NCBI GenBank assembly: GCA_009599575.1 | Contig: VWND01000036.1 | Location: 27,676 to 91,675 of the forward strand | Reading direction: 5' to 3' | Origin: Blumeriella jaapii | Lineage: Eukaryota; Ascomycota; Leotiomycetes; Helotiales; Drepanopezizaceae | Length of the DNA: 64,000 bases | Shown: piece after piece, positions 44,087 through 54,871 of the stretch | Layout of the letters: each line of letters begins with the position of its first letter | Numbering within the stretch: the first letter of the stretch is position 1 | Notes under the pieces: model-generated | Told to the model about the DNA's origin: nothing | The model's input: the letters and a program-made list of their open reading frames with translations, nothing else | Database searches by the model: none | Position numbers and translations under genes: made by a program

Positions 44087-44864
44087 ATGAGTAACGAAAT
44101 TTATACAATTATTGCAAGTCCTTTAGATCAGTTTGAAATTAGAAATTTAATAAGTATAGATGCCCCTATTATGAGCAATTTACATGTGTCCTTAACTAAC
44201 ATCGGGTTATATTTAACCCTAGGTGGTATATCCGTTTTAACCTTAAACCTTTTATCCACAAATTATAATAAGGTAGTAAGCAACAGTTGATCAATTGTTC
44301 AGGAAACAATATATTCTACAATACACAGTATTGTAGTAAATCAGATAAATACAACTAAAGGGCAAATATATTTCCCTTTTATATATACATTATTTATTTT
44401 TATCTTGGTAAATAATTTAATAGGTATGTTACCATATAGTTTTGCCTCAACAAGTCATTTCATTTTCACTTTTTCTTTAAGCTTCACTATAGTGTTAGGT
44501 GCGACTATTTTAGGTTTCCAAATACATGGCTTGAAATTCTTTTCTTTATTAGTGCCAGCAGGTTGTCCTTTAGCCTTATTACCTCTATTAGTTAATAGAG
44601 TTTATATCATATTTATCTAGAAATGTATCATTAGGTCTTAGATTAGGTGCTAATATCTTGAGTGGTCATATGTTATTAAACATTTTAGCTGGGTTTACAT
44701 ATAAGATTATGACATCTGGATTTATATTTTTCTTCTTAGGTTTAATACCTTTAGCTTTTATAATAGCCTTTTCAGGTTTAGAGTTAGGAATTGCATTTAT
44801 ACAAGCTCAAGTATTTGTAGTTTTAACTAGTAGTTACATCAAAGACGCATTAGATTTACATTAA
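44087..44864 (+). CDS. atp6: ATP synthase subunit 6 (a subunit)
   Basis: Forms the proton half-channels next to the c-ring. Conserved sequence SPLDQFEIRNL near the start, and the essential-Arg helix SRNVSLGLRLGANILSGHML. One extra T near 44592 breaks the frame just before IIEFISYLSRNV; ignoring it gives 258 residues. Part of its N-terminal half is duplicated in the ORF at 53566. Confidence 0.93.
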
Positions 44865-44867
44865 TTA

Positions 44868-45139
44868 CAAAATCTCATTTAGATTATATTTATAAATATA
44901 ATTTCTATAATAATACTAATTGTACTACACTTTTTTATATATTTAATATATTAAATATATATTATTATAATATAAGAAAGTATAAAATAGTAACGTGTAT
45001 TTGAATAATGAAAATTTAAGTACACGTTAATAAGAATAACTAGATAGTATAATTATAGTTTAATATAATTTATTGTTGAGTATTTCTTATTTTTATAGAA
45101 AAAGAAATATTTTTGTGTTACTAATAGTATAAATACTAT
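44868..45139. other. Intergenic region atp6-rnpB
   Basis: AT-rich, no coding frame or tRNA recognised. Confidence 0.4.
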
Positions 45140-45478
45140 GTATTAATATGGTATAGGAAAGTCCGGAGCCTATTGAATGTCAACACCTAAAATATGAGTG
45201 TTGGGTAAAAACTTGAGTGATTAATAGAAAATATATAATATCTTTCTATAGTTAATTTATGACTATAGGTAAATGTATGACTAAACAACTCGCAAAGTAT
45301 AAAACTTGTAAACGAACGATAAAAAAACCCATTTTTTATAAACTTATTTTAAAATAAGTTTAATTTATAAACTAAGTATAAAACTATACAGTAAAAGAAA
45401 ATTAATGAGATCGCAAGCTTGACGTTAGGCCTTAATCTAGATTAATAACTATTACAGGATCCGGCTTAAAAGTATCCA
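45140..45478 (+). ncRNA. rnpB: Mitochondrial RNase P RNA
   Basis: Two conserved regions flank an AT-rich body: GGAAAGTCCGG near 45157 (CR-I) and ACAGGATCCGGCTTA near 45454 (CR-V), which pair in the P4 core of RNase P RNA. The spacing of about 300 nt and the AT-rich variable interior fit reduced fungal mitochondrial forms. It would process the 5' ends of the many tRNAs here. Ends are approximate. Confidence 0.85.
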
Positions 45479-45589
45479 AAATTGGTTTTTCTATTAATAT
45501 AAATGTATTTTTATAATTATATTATATTATATTATAATATATTATATTATAATAATGTTATATTAGTAGATCTTAAATCTATCTATCAG

Positions 45590-45735
45590 TTTAATATACT
45601 TAAAAAATTTAAAGTTTAATATAAAAATTTTAAAGTTTAATATAAAAATTTTAAAGTTTAATATATTTAAAAAATTTAAAGTTTACTAAGTCAACATTAG
45701 TAAGGTATAGATAAAATAAAAACTATCTTATTCTA
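45590..45735 (+). repeat. Short AT tandem repeats before rns
   Basis: Four near copies of TTTAAAGTTTAATATAAAAA, then an imperfect palindrome (AAGGTATAGATAAAATAAAA ... TTCTATACCTTACAG) ending at the rns start. Confidence 0.7.
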
Positions 45736-45737
45736 TA

Positions 45738-47655
45738 CCTTACAGTTGAGTTTGATGATGGCTCTGAATGAACGCTGTCCAAGTGCTTGACACATGCTAA
45801 TCGAACGTCTAATTTAATTAATGATTTATTTCAATAATTTTATTAGAAGTGGTGTACAGGTGAGTATATAACATTTTGGCTGCCTTAAAGTAAGGTTAAT
45901 AAATACCTTATAAAAATAATATATCTTATAATTAAAAAAACATTGTAATTAAATATAAAAAAATAGTCATCTAAATAATGATAAAAAAGACTATTAAAAA
46001 AGTCATATAAATAATAATAACAAAGACTATTAAAAAAGTAATAATAATAATAATAATAACAAATACTATTAAAAAAGAATATAAATAATAATAATAATAA
46101 TAATAACAAAGACTAATATAAAGTAATATAAATAATTATAATAATAACAAAGACTAAAAAAAAGAATATAATTAATAATAAAAGGAACTAAACTTCCGCT
46201 TTAAGAGGACAATAAATGTTTCGGATAGGTAGTAGTTAAAGTAATGGTTTAACTAGCCTGAAATTCCGTAGTCGAGGCTGAGAGGTCGATCGATCACATT
46301 GGGTCTGAAAAAACCCCAATACGTATAGTACAGCAGTGGGGAATATTGGTCAATAGCCTAACGGCTGAACCAGCAACTTGGGGGAATGTATAGCTTCGGC
46401 TAGTTAATATTGGCTGTTTAATGGATTATTACTTATCGCTGAGTAAGTATATAAGAGATTATTCACTTTGATTTATTATTTGTTTACAAATAAGATTGCC
46501 GATGGGTCAATTAATTTATCACGCACCTTATGGTGTAGAACTAATAGTTCAGTGGACAATATGACATCGATTTTATCGAATAAAGTTCTAGATGGAATAC
46601 TGATTATGACAATTTTCTATCTATGTGTCTTGACCAAATTACGTGCCAGCAGTCGCGGTAATACGTAGAAGACTAGTGTTATTCATCTTTAGTAGGTTTA
46701 AAGGGTACCTAGACGGTATAATTAGTCTTTAATAGGATACGTTTATACTAGAGTTATATATGAGGAGGGGAGTATTTATGGAGTAGAGTTGAAATTCTTT
46801 GATACCATGACGACTGGTAACGGCGAAAGCAACCTTTTATCTAATAACTGACGTTGAGGGACGAAGGCTCGGGTCACGAACAGGATTAGATACCCTAGTA
46901 GTCCAAGCAGAGAATGATGAATGCCATAGATTAGATTTATATAATTTAGTCTATAAATGAAAGTGTAAGCATTTCACCTCAAGAGTAATGTGGCAACACA
47001 GAAACTGAAATCATTAGACCGTTCTGAAACCAGTAGTGAAGTATGTTATTTAATTCGTATTTACGCGAAAAACCTTACCACAACTTGAATATTATTTTAA
47101 GGAAGTCTTATATTTTTATAAGAGAGAGATAAGATATTACAAGCGTTGCACGGCTGTCTTCAGTTAATGTCGTGAGATATTGGTTCATTCCATTAAATTA
47201 ACGGAAACCCTTGCTTTATTTGTGAATTAATCGAAATAAAGCAGTTCACCATTATAACGGATATGATAATAGGGATCAAGACAAGTCATCATGGCCTGAA
47301 TGTTGTGGGCTATAGACGTGCCACATATTCCTATACAAAATGATGCGATAATGTGAGTTGGAGCTAATCTAATAAAGTAGGATAAAAAAAGGATTGTAGT
47401 CTGAAATTCGACTACATGAATAAGGAATTACTAGTAATCGTGAATCACCACGTCACGGTGAATTTAATCTCAGATAGGTACTAACTACTCGTCAGGCGCC
47501 GAAAGAAGTGTGTGCAATAAGTTTGGTCTTTCATTTAAGGTTACTCTAGAGATTTAGTTCTAGTTATTTTTATGGAAGATCTTCGTATGCGTGACTTCGA
47601 TTGGTGTTAAGTCGAAATACGGTTCGTGTAGTGGAAATTGCACGGGATTAATTAA
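45738..47655 (+). rRNA. rns: Small-subunit ribosomal RNA
   Basis: Begins near TTGAGTTTGATGATGGCTCT. Carries the 530-loop (CGTGCCAGCAGTCGCGGTAA), ATTAGATACCCTAGTAGTCC and, near the end, TACACACCG-type decoding region changed to the local form (CTACTCGTCAGGCGCCGAAA region). The 3' end is set at about 47655 by conserved pairing only. Holds an AT-rich expansion near 45895-46190 built from AATAAT and GACTATTAAAAAAG units. No intron recognised. Confidence 0.93.
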
Positions 47656-47735
47656 AGTTAACAATATACTATGTATTATAAGAATGAATATCTATAGAGT
47701 GTACTGCCATGTAATTCTATAGATCTTTATATAAG

Positions 47736-47819
47736 GAAGGTCCCGTTTGTTGGTATGACGGGTTGAGCTGTAAACTCAATAGCAATGTGCTATCGAAGGT
47801 TCGAGTCCTTTTCTTCCTA
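47736..47819 (+). tRNA. trnY: tRNA-Tyr (GTA)
   Basis: Acceptor AGGAAGG/TCTTCCT, anticodon arm TTGAG-CTGTAAA-CTCAA, long variable arm, T-arm AAGGTTCGAGTCCTT. Confidence 0.92.
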
Positions 47820-48477
47820 CTCATCCATTGTTACTGTTAATAAAGGTTTGTGAGCTAATCATTATTGAACTCATAACTCCGAATTCTGGATGATATTTTT
47901 TCACTTATTTTTGTAAAAAAAAATAAGAAAGTCCAATAGTCAGTCCTTCGTAATTTATAGCTTTTCCAAATACTGATTCTGGACTCTCATGAATAGATAG
48001 CTTTTACCTAAAGCTATCCTGATAAAATAACGATTTAATTTCCAAATCCTGATGGATTCCATACCTCCTATAGGAGTGATAGCCTTCTTTTCTTAATTAA
48101 GTTTTTTTCTTGATATCAAGAAGCTTTTAATAATATTAAAAAAGCCTTTATTGCTCAATGATAGAGCAAAACCCTGAATAACTTCAATAATTAACCATCC
48201 GTACAAGGACTTATGCTTGTTTTCAGAAGTAATATACCAGATCTATATATAACTAGATAATATAATTTTGACATTAAAAACACCTTTATAAAAAAGTAGA
48301 CAAACATCCTATTCGGGGAGGGAGGGGAGGGAGAAGGGATTGAGCCACTTTTTTGGCTTTTAATTTATGCCATTTTAATTTTTTTTTTTTTAATGTAATT
48401 TTTTTTTTTTAATTAAGCTTTATTTGTATGACGATATCAAAAAGGTCAACACGCTTTTATTTATAAATAAAATAAAA
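47820..48477. other. Intergenic region with trnN scrap
   Basis: 48144-48170 repeats the 5' half of trnN (GCCTTTATTGCTCAATGATA) and then diverges. Runs of G/A near 48318-48336 and of T near 48379-48410. No gene seen. Confidence 0.55.
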
Positions 48478-48548
48478 GCCTTTATAGCTCAATGGTAGAG
48501 CCAAATACTGTTAATATTTAGATAGATGTTCAATTCATCTTAAGGGCT
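48478..48548 (+). tRNA. trnN: tRNA-Asn (GTT)
   Basis: Acceptor GCCTTTA/TAAGGGC, loop CTGTTAA with U33 and GTT, T-arm AGATG-TTCAATT-CATCT. The sound copy. Confidence 0.9.
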
Positions 48549-48561
48549 ATATATTTTATAG

Positions 48562-48630
48562 GCGTGTTTGCTTAATGGTAAAGTCCTGTGTTTCGGCCAC
48601 AATAATATAAGTTCAAATCTTATACACGCT
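48562..48630 (+). tRNA. tRNA-Arg-like (TCG), copy 2
   Basis: Same as 37349-37417. The loop TTTCGGC gives TCG (Arg, CGN). D- and T-arms pair; one mismatch in the anticodon stem. Identity as Arg rests on the loop register. Confidence 0.65.
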
Positions 48631-48758
48631 TATGTTTAATTATATTTAACTATCCTTTCCTCAAGGGTTATATATATTATATATTTAACAAAGGTAGTTA
48701 TCTAAAATCTATGGTTATTATAAAATAACAAAATCTGAGGAATTTAGTAGTCTTAAAC

Positions 48759-49539
48759 ATGAATAGTCTTTGCATTTTGAATGAAACTTATACTAATGGA
48801 TATAGATCCGAAATATTGGATATTATTTCTTTACTTGCAATTTTAACTGGAATACTTGTAATTGTAAGTAAAAATCCTATAGTTTCTGTATTATTTCTCG
48901 TGGGTTTATTCTTAAGTATCGCCTGTTATCTAATGATGTTAGGTTTGAATTTCATAGGTATTTCCTATTTATTAGTATATGTCGGTGCTGTATCTATTTT
49001 ATTTTTATTCATTTTAATGTTAATTAATGTTAGAATAAGTGAATTGTTAAGTAATACTAGGAATGGTATAGCATTAGCTATCTTTATTCTTATAGCTTTT
49101 TATTATACTCTGTATCCTGTATTACCTTATAGCATTATCTCTTTTAATAGCATTATGTCTTTTAATAGTAATACTGAAAAGTTAGACATGAAATTCTATT
49201 TTTAATAATACTGAAAATGTAAACTATACTTCAAATTCTCTTCTTAGTAGTAATACTGAAAATGTAAATGATATATCAAATTCTATTATTAATAAACTAA
49301 GTGATAGCTTTTTGCTACGCACAGATTTATTTAAATTAAATGGCCGTGAACTATATAATGGTGAAATATCCTTTGCTACTAGTAAAGTTTGGGATAGTAA
49401 CTTGGCCGAAACTAGCCATATAACTAGTATAGGTAATATTATGTATACAAGTTACAGTATATGATTAATTTTAACTTCTGTTATTCTATTACTAGCTATG
49501 GTGGGTGCAATTGTAATTACAATAAAACCCAAGAACTAA
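48759..49539 (+). CDS. nad6: NADH dehydrogenase subunit 6
   Basis: Complex I membrane subunit. Starts MNSLCILNETYTNGYRSEIL, with the helix block LNFIGISYLLVYVGAVSILF typical of Nad6. One extra A at 49191-49193 ends the frame early. Without it the protein continues through repeated SSNTENVN units to LLLAMVGAIVITIKPKN, 259 residues. Fragments of this gene are found at 19348, 37538 and 38494. Confidence 0.92.
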
Positions 49540-49647
49540 TACCATATATAGTACATTAAACTTTAATTAATATAATATTATAACAATATTAGTATATAAT
49601 ATGGATATTATAATATGTAAATACTATAAGTATTTACATATTATATA

Positions 49648-49720
49648 GGGTTAGTCTTCTAATTGGTAAGGGACTTTTTTGTCAAGAAAGCTAATGTCGG
49701 TTCGAACCCGGCCTAACCCG
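49648..49720 (+). tRNA. trnD: tRNA-Asp (GTC), copy 2
   Basis: Acceptor GGGTTAG/CTAACCC, loop TTGTCAA, T-arm GTCGG-TTCGAAC-CCGGC. The D-stem is weaker than in the copy at 19509. Confidence 0.88.
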
Positions 49721-49739
49721 CGACTTTATTTATACTAAA

Positions 49740-49811
49740 AAGGGATTAGCTTAATGGTAGAGCAACCGTTTTACACACGGTAGGTTAGGTGTTCAAGTCA
49801 CCTATTCCTTA
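49740..49811 (+). tRNA. trnV: tRNA-Val (TAC)
   Basis: Acceptor AAGGGAT/ATTCCTT, anticodon arm ACCGT-TTTACAC-ACGGT. In most Pezizomycotina trnV lies after rnl; here it is before cox3. Confidence 0.9.
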
Positions 49812-49888
49812 TTTAAATTATGGTTTTGACTATTAGACTTTTCTATACTAAGTAAGTATTACTTGTATACGTTTAGGTTAGATTAATT

Positions 49889-50180
49889 TATCTCAGATAT
49901 GCAAACTTAATATATATCTCTAAAAAAAAAGATAATAAATTATATCCTAAAGAATTCTATTATAGTAGACTTTTGCAAAATAATAAACTCTTTTTATCTA
50001 TATAATGATATAGTACTAGCTGGCCCTATAATAAAAATAGAAATAAGTATGGCTTTATATAAGCATAAAGTTTTATCTATGGCAATTAAAGTCTTTATAA
50101 AACGAATTTATCGGTAATAAAAAAAATCGTTTTTAAATAAAAGTGATATCTATTAACCTTTTAATGGTAACAAGATTGTA
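49889..50180 (+). repeat. Inverted repeat, left arm
   Basis: The reverse complement of 52822-53122: e.g. ATAAAACTTTATGCTTATAT in the right arm matches ATATAAGCATAAAGTTTTAT here. The left arm ends at the cox3 start codon. Confidence 0.88.
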
Positions 50181-50181
50181 A

Positions 50182-50991
50182 ATGACAAATTTGACAAGAA
50201 GTAATTTTCAAGCTCATCCTTTTCATTTAGTTTCGCCATCACCTTGGCCGTTATACACTTGTATAGCGTTATTAACATTAACAACCAGCGGTGTATTAAC
50301 CATGCACGGCTTTAGCCATGCAGAGGGTTTCTTATCCTTAGCTCTTGTAACACTTATATCTTCAATGTCCTTATGATGACGTGACGTTATAAGTGAAGGT
50401 ACATACTTAGGAAACCATACTTTAGCCGTACAAAAAGGATTAAATATGGGTGTAGCTTTATTTATAATAAGCGAAGCCTTATTCTTCCTAGCAATATTTT
50501 GAGCATTTTTCCACAGTGCCTTATCTCCTACGGTGGAATTAGGTGCTCAATGACCACCTATGGGTATAGAAGCCATAAATCCTTTTGAACTGCCATTACT
50601 TAACACCGTAATATTATTATCCTCAGGTGTTACAGTTACATATGCTCATCACTCGTTGATACAAGGAAACAGAAGTGGGGCTTTATATGGTTTAGTAGCA
50701 ACCATAATATTAGCTGCAGTATTTACCGGTTTCCAGGGTGTAGAGTATAATGTTTCATCTTTCACTATCAGTGATGGTGCTTTTGGATCATGTTTCTACT
50801 TTGGAACCGGTTTCCATGGGCTTCATGTTATGATAGGTACTGCCTTTATTGCCGTGGGTTTTTGACGAGTTTTGGCGTACCATTCCACGGAAAACCATCA
50901 TTTAGGTTTAGAATCTTCTATTCTATATTGACATTTCGTGGATGTTGTATGATTATTCCTTTTTATTTCTATATATTACTGGGGATCTTAA
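50182..50991 (+). CDS. cox3: Cytochrome c oxidase subunit 3
   Basis: Complex IV subunit of seven membrane helices. Single exon, 269 residues, no frameshift. Contains [20 protein letters not shown] and ends ILYWHFVDVVWLFLF...YYWGS. It starts right after the inverted-repeat arm, so it lies inside the invertible loop. Confidence 0.96.
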
Positions 50992-50996
50992 TATTA

Positions 50997-51572
50997 ATGC
51001 ATTCTATAATGTTATATGTTAATATGTTATCCATAATATATTGTCACGAAATAATAAATAATCATATGATGAGCTGGGGTACTTTGGTACGTGAAAATAT
51101 AAGTAGTAGATTATTGTCAGGAAATGTTCGTACTAGCTATTATGTACCTTCCTTTCATGGTAATAATAAATTATTTATATCCTACATATATGGAAGTATG
51201 CACTCTTACTCTAAGGGACTTCCGTATATACCCCATAAAATCGTTTACGTTAAACCTATAAACACTTTAATTGTTTACGTTAAACCTTTAAACAATATAA
51301 TTGTTTACATTAAACCTTTAAACAATATAATTGTTTATGTTAAACCTTTAATTTATATTAAGAATCATCCACCACTTATGCCTAATATTACCGTAAATTT
51401 ACTCCCTACATCGATGAAATTAGCGGAATCTGTCCTTTACACTAGGTCAGGAAAGTGGAAGAATCCATACAGCGGTGCATGTGATGTTAATAACTGAATA
51501 GTGTTAGATAGCTCAAATAAAGAACATATGTCGATACGTTTGACCATTATAAAGAAAAATCCCATAATGTAA
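50997..51572 (+). CDS. Hypothetical ORF after cox3 with VYVKPLNN repeats
   Basis: 191 codons starting five bases after the cox3 stop. The N-terminus is hydrophobic, then polar. Four units of about 11 residues (IVYVKPINTL, IVYVKPLNNI, IVYIKPLNNI, IVYVKPLIYI) derive from a 33-bp tandem repeat at about 51240-51350. It ends in IRLTIIKKNPIM. No known family. The frame also stays open backward through cox3, so an in-frame start further upstream is possible but overlaps. Confidence 0.5.
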
Positions 51573-51580
51573 TAAGCATT

Positions 51581-52420
51581 ATGCCTGAGGCGGACTTAGC
51601 TTGTCGTGAATTATTTCATTATGTGTTTATATATATGCACACTAAATATCCCCAGGAAATTTATGTATATCAAAAAAATAACTTTTACTATATTTATTGT
51701 TATTCAACTAATCGTAGTTATTTGATAAATGATTTGGCTACACACAACACCACAGATCTTTTCAGAATATTGAGTGAATGTGTCGTATCGGACTTCACAA
51801 TTATGAAGAATATTAATGGTAAGTATGTAGTTATAGCTTCTAATAGTTTATTTGCCATTAATTGACAGGTATCTGACCGTATAGGTTTCGATATCGTAAA
51901 GTTGCATGGAAAAGCTCCCGGATGACAAGAGGGTGAAATATATTATAAACAAAATGTGGGTTTTTTTAATCGTATTAGAGATGACATAATCTTCAAAAGG
52001 TCTACCTTATTTATTGTTAACACACCTACACTTAATCTACCTATACATACTGTAAGAACGCCCTTAAAACATGAAATAGGGGTAGCAGTAGGTTATAGAC
52101 TAAAAGATTTATACCTTAGGCGTGAGTTTCAAACATTTCATTTGTTACCAGTATCTGGTTTAATTGTTTTTAATGTGCGAACCTTTACGCATTGTTTAGA
52201 TACACTTAGTTATGGAGAATTAAAGGGTATATTAGAACACGTAAATAAATGAGATAAATATGCCGCTGACTATCATGGTAGAGATAGTTGATTACCTGTT
52301 ATAGAAAAGGCGATTTATGATGGAGTAGTAAAATGACGATTACGTCTTATTGTTTGTATATTATTATTATTAATCTTTATTAATCCCCTATACTTTACAT
52401 TGCTTTGGTTGTTTGTATAA
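51581..52420 (+). CDS. Hypothetical ORF, 279 residues, C-terminal membrane helix
   Basis: Intact frame (TGA as Trp) starting eight bases after the previous ORF. Soluble body (FYYIYCYSTNRSYLINDLAT; GFDIVKLHGKAPGWQEGEIY; VKWRLRL) followed by one strong hydrophobic helix at the end (IVCILLLLIFINPLYFTLLW). It may form one transcription unit with cox3 and the ORF before it. No recognised motif or relative. Its good preservation suggests recent function. Confidence 0.6.
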
Positions 52421-52468
52421 TATATATTTCGATCCATTTATTTTTATAAATTATAGTTATAAACTATA

Positions 52469-52540
52469 GAGATCTTAGTTTAATGGTAAAATACGAGACT
52501 TTTAATCTTTGTTATATGGGTTCGAATCCCATAGATCTTA
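52469..52540 (+). tRNA. trnK: tRNA-Lys (TTT)
   Basis: Acceptor GAGATCT/AGATCTT, loop CTTTTAA, T-arm ATGGG-TTCGAAT-CCCAT. Confidence 0.88.
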
Positions 52541-52595
52541 TATTATGGCATATTTAATATGTGTTGGTGAAAATAATGTAACATATAAGTTATAA

Positions 52596-52666
52596 ACGGC
52601 CATAGGTTAATGGTAGACCTTTCGTCTTCCACACGAATTGTGTCGATTCGAATTCGGCTGGCCGTA
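52596..52666 (+). tRNA. trnG: tRNA-Gly (TCC)
   Basis: Acceptor ACGGCCA/TGGCCGT, D-arm GGTT/GACC, anticodon arm TTCGT-CTTCCAC-ACGAA. Confidence 0.92.
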
Positions 52667-52738
52667 TGGCTTATTGATAGTCAATAAGCCAGGATACAAT
52701 AAAAAAGAGATATTATAATATAAATTATAATATTTAAA

Positions 52739-52818
52739 GGAAAAGTTGCTATTGGTAAAGCGAGATATTTGCTAAATATTGTGTTATGCACCTGGATGTT
52801 CGAATCATCTCTTTTCCG
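52739..52818 (+). tRNA. trnS: tRNA-Ser (GCT)
   Basis: Acceptor GGAAAAG/CTTTTCC, anticodon arm GATAT-TTGCTAA-ATATT, long variable arm. It ends where the right inverted-repeat arm begins. Confidence 0.92.
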
Positions 52819-52821
52819 CTA

Positions 52822-53122
52822 ACAAGATTGTCATATTTATCCTTGACAATGTTACCATTAAAGGTTAATAGATATTACTTGTCTAATTTTTAATAGACAA
52901 ACTCGTTTTATAAAGACTTTAATTGCCATAGATAAAACTTTATGCTTATATAAAGCCATACTTATTTCTATCTTTCTTATAGGGCCAGCCAGTACTATAT
53001 GATTATTATAAAAAAAGTCTTAAATTGTATAAGTCTACTATTATACTAGCCTTCTTTTATTAAAAGTTATTATCTTTTTTTTTTTTTTAGAGATATATAT
53101 TAAGCTTGCATATCTGAGATAC
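52822..53122 (-). repeat. Inverted repeat, right arm
   Basis: Inverted copy of 49889-50180 with some indels, notably a longer T-run near 53074. The loop between the arms (about 2.6 kb) holds cox3, two ORFs, trnK, trnG and trnS. Confidence 0.88.
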
Positions 53123-53153
53123 TTTTTAATCTGATATCTTAAATTTATATAAA

Positions 53154-53224
53154 AAGAGTATAATTTAAAGGTAAAATATGAAGCTTCAAACTTCACTTTC
53201 TCAGTTCAAATCTGGGTGCTCTTG
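53154..53224 (+). tRNA. trnW: tRNA-Trp (TCA)
   Basis: Acceptor AAGAGTA/TGCTCTT, anticodon arm TGAAG-CTTCAAA-CTTCA. The TCA anticodon reads TGA and TGG, confirming code 4. Confidence 0.92.
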
Positions 53225-53349
53225 TGTGGTGAAGTTGTACAAATCTCAGGGGTCTTGTGGGGTTTGTGTGATTTAATCACAGCAGGCTATTTTGGTTATA
53301 ATTAATGAAATTTTCGGTGTATGTATATTCCAAATAAACACACGTAAAT

Positions 53350-53418
53350 AGGCGGCGGCGGATATATATAAGCTTATGTGTGGCAGATATAAGCTTATTT
53401 TTATATCCGCCGCCGCCT
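53350..53418. other. GC-rich perfect hairpin
   Basis: AGGCGGCGGCGGATATA pairs with TATATCCGCCGCCGCCT over at least 17 bp; the loop itself contains a second small pairing (ATAAGCTTAT). It stands out in an AT-rich intergenic stretch and resembles the GC-cluster/double-hairpin type of mobile mitochondrial element. Confidence 0.85.
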
Positions 53419-53565
53419 ATCATAGTCTTTGTTATAGTTCGCGAATATCGCGAATTATTCAAACGATCAAAGGGATCTATGATAAAAAAATACAGAATTT
53501 AATACATAAATATTTAATATAAACTGCCTATTTGTCAATTTAAAAGAAAAAACTCTAATTTAAAA

Positions 53566-54660
53566 ATGAATTACTTAATAAGTTTAAATCCCCCTGTTGT
53601 CGAAACCATAATACAATATTCTATAACTGGTATCGGGTTTTATTTAATCATAAGTGCTGCAGATATATTATCAAAGCTTTTATTTACAATTTATACTAAA
53701 TTTCTAATTTCAGACTGATCTATTGCTCACAAAAGAAAATTTCCGGTAATACACAGTATTGTAGTAAATTACCTAAATCCCCTTAAAAGGTATCTATATT
53801 TCCCTTTCATTACATTATTTATAGATACCGCTCGTCTTATATTTAATCCCTATAAAATTTTAATATATTTAGGGGTTATAATTTTTTTTGGCTTATTATC
53901 TGATTGCTTTATTACTTTACCTTCTAGTTGTCAAATGTCTATATATATAATATTATTAGGTATAATGATTGAAACATATGATAACCGTAAATTAGAAATA
54001 GCACGGTTCATCCAATATGTAAGTGATAATAAGTTTTATTATGCTATATTTATGATTTATAGATCATTTTGGATTTCTAATTTGATAGCATTATTAATAT
54101 ATTTATTACACTTTTTCAATTTTGAAATAATTAATACTTATATATTAGATTACTTAGAAAACTCTTGACTGAAAAAAATATTAATTTCTACTTGGCTTGG
54201 TGATTTGTTTACTTTGTATTATAATGCAACAGTACATAAACTAGATGGCCACGAAGATAAATGGGATCAATTTGCAGGTAATAATACCGTCATTATGCCT
54301 CATAAAACTACCCTTTCAGTATTTGATCCAGGATTAAATAGAAAGGGCACAGGTTTATGGTTTTTTAGAAATGGAATTTGACGACGGTATTATTCAAATT
54401 CATATCATAATTTCGATATGCGGGTCTATCATAAACCAGATTTTAACTCAGAATCTGTTTTTGTTAATGCTTGACCTCTTCCAAAATGTGAAGGCCTATA
54501 TGTTAAAGTTTACGAAAGATTAGGAAAAAAATTTGATTACAGACCTTTAGAACCTAAAAAATGACATCATACTACACATAAGGTGTTTTGTAAAGATATT
54601 CACGGTAAATTTGTGGAAACACCTTTTCAACTACAAAAGGGGATTAAAGAAATAAAATAA
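53566..54660 (+). CDS. Chimeric ORF: atp6-derived N-terminus plus novel C-terminus
   Basis: Intact 364-residue frame. Residues ~18-90 follow Atp6: TGIGFYLIISAADIL against TNIGLYLTLGGISVL, and PVIHSIVVNYLNPLKRYLYF against STIHSIVVNQINTTKGQIYF; the shared DNA ACACAGTATTGTAGTAAAT is exact. After PFITLFI the similarity ends. Several further hydrophobic helices follow. Then comes a soluble domain of about 160 residues rich in Trp/Tyr/His (HKLDGHEDKWDQFAGNNTVI, GLNRKGTGLWFFRNGIWRRY, LEPKKWHHTTHKVFCKDIHG). It cannot replace Atp6, since the essential-Arg helix is missing. The open frame despite divergence argues for selection. Function unknown. Confidence 0.8.
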
Positions 54661-54799
54661 TTAATGACTGATTATCTTTATCCTTCTATTTTCATTAGTA
54701 CGATTTTTTTCGTACTAATGAAAAGTTAGCACACTTATATAAATATGCTATTATAGCATACTTATATACACTATTATAGCATACTTATATATGTGCTAA

Positions 54800-54871
54800 A
54801 GTTTTTTAGCTTAAGTGGTAAAGCGCATTCTTGATAAGGATGTTATTCAAGTTCAAGTCTTGAAAGAACTA
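54800..54871 (+). tRNA. trnI: tRNA-Ile (GAT)
   Basis: Acceptor AGTTTTT/AAGAACT, anticodon arm CATTC-TTGATAA-GGATG. Confidence 0.92.

Noticed and set aside
45885..46109. Minus-strand Tyr/Leu-rich frame in rns
   Set aside because: Arises from AAT repeats of the rRNA expansion segment.
46468..46668. 66-codon frame inside rns
   Set aside because: Lies in conserved rRNA, including the 530-loop; not a protein gene.
50790..50991. Frame overlapping the cox3 3' end
   Set aside because: The part before 50992 is an out-of-frame shadow of cox3; only the segment from 50997 is kept as a candidate.
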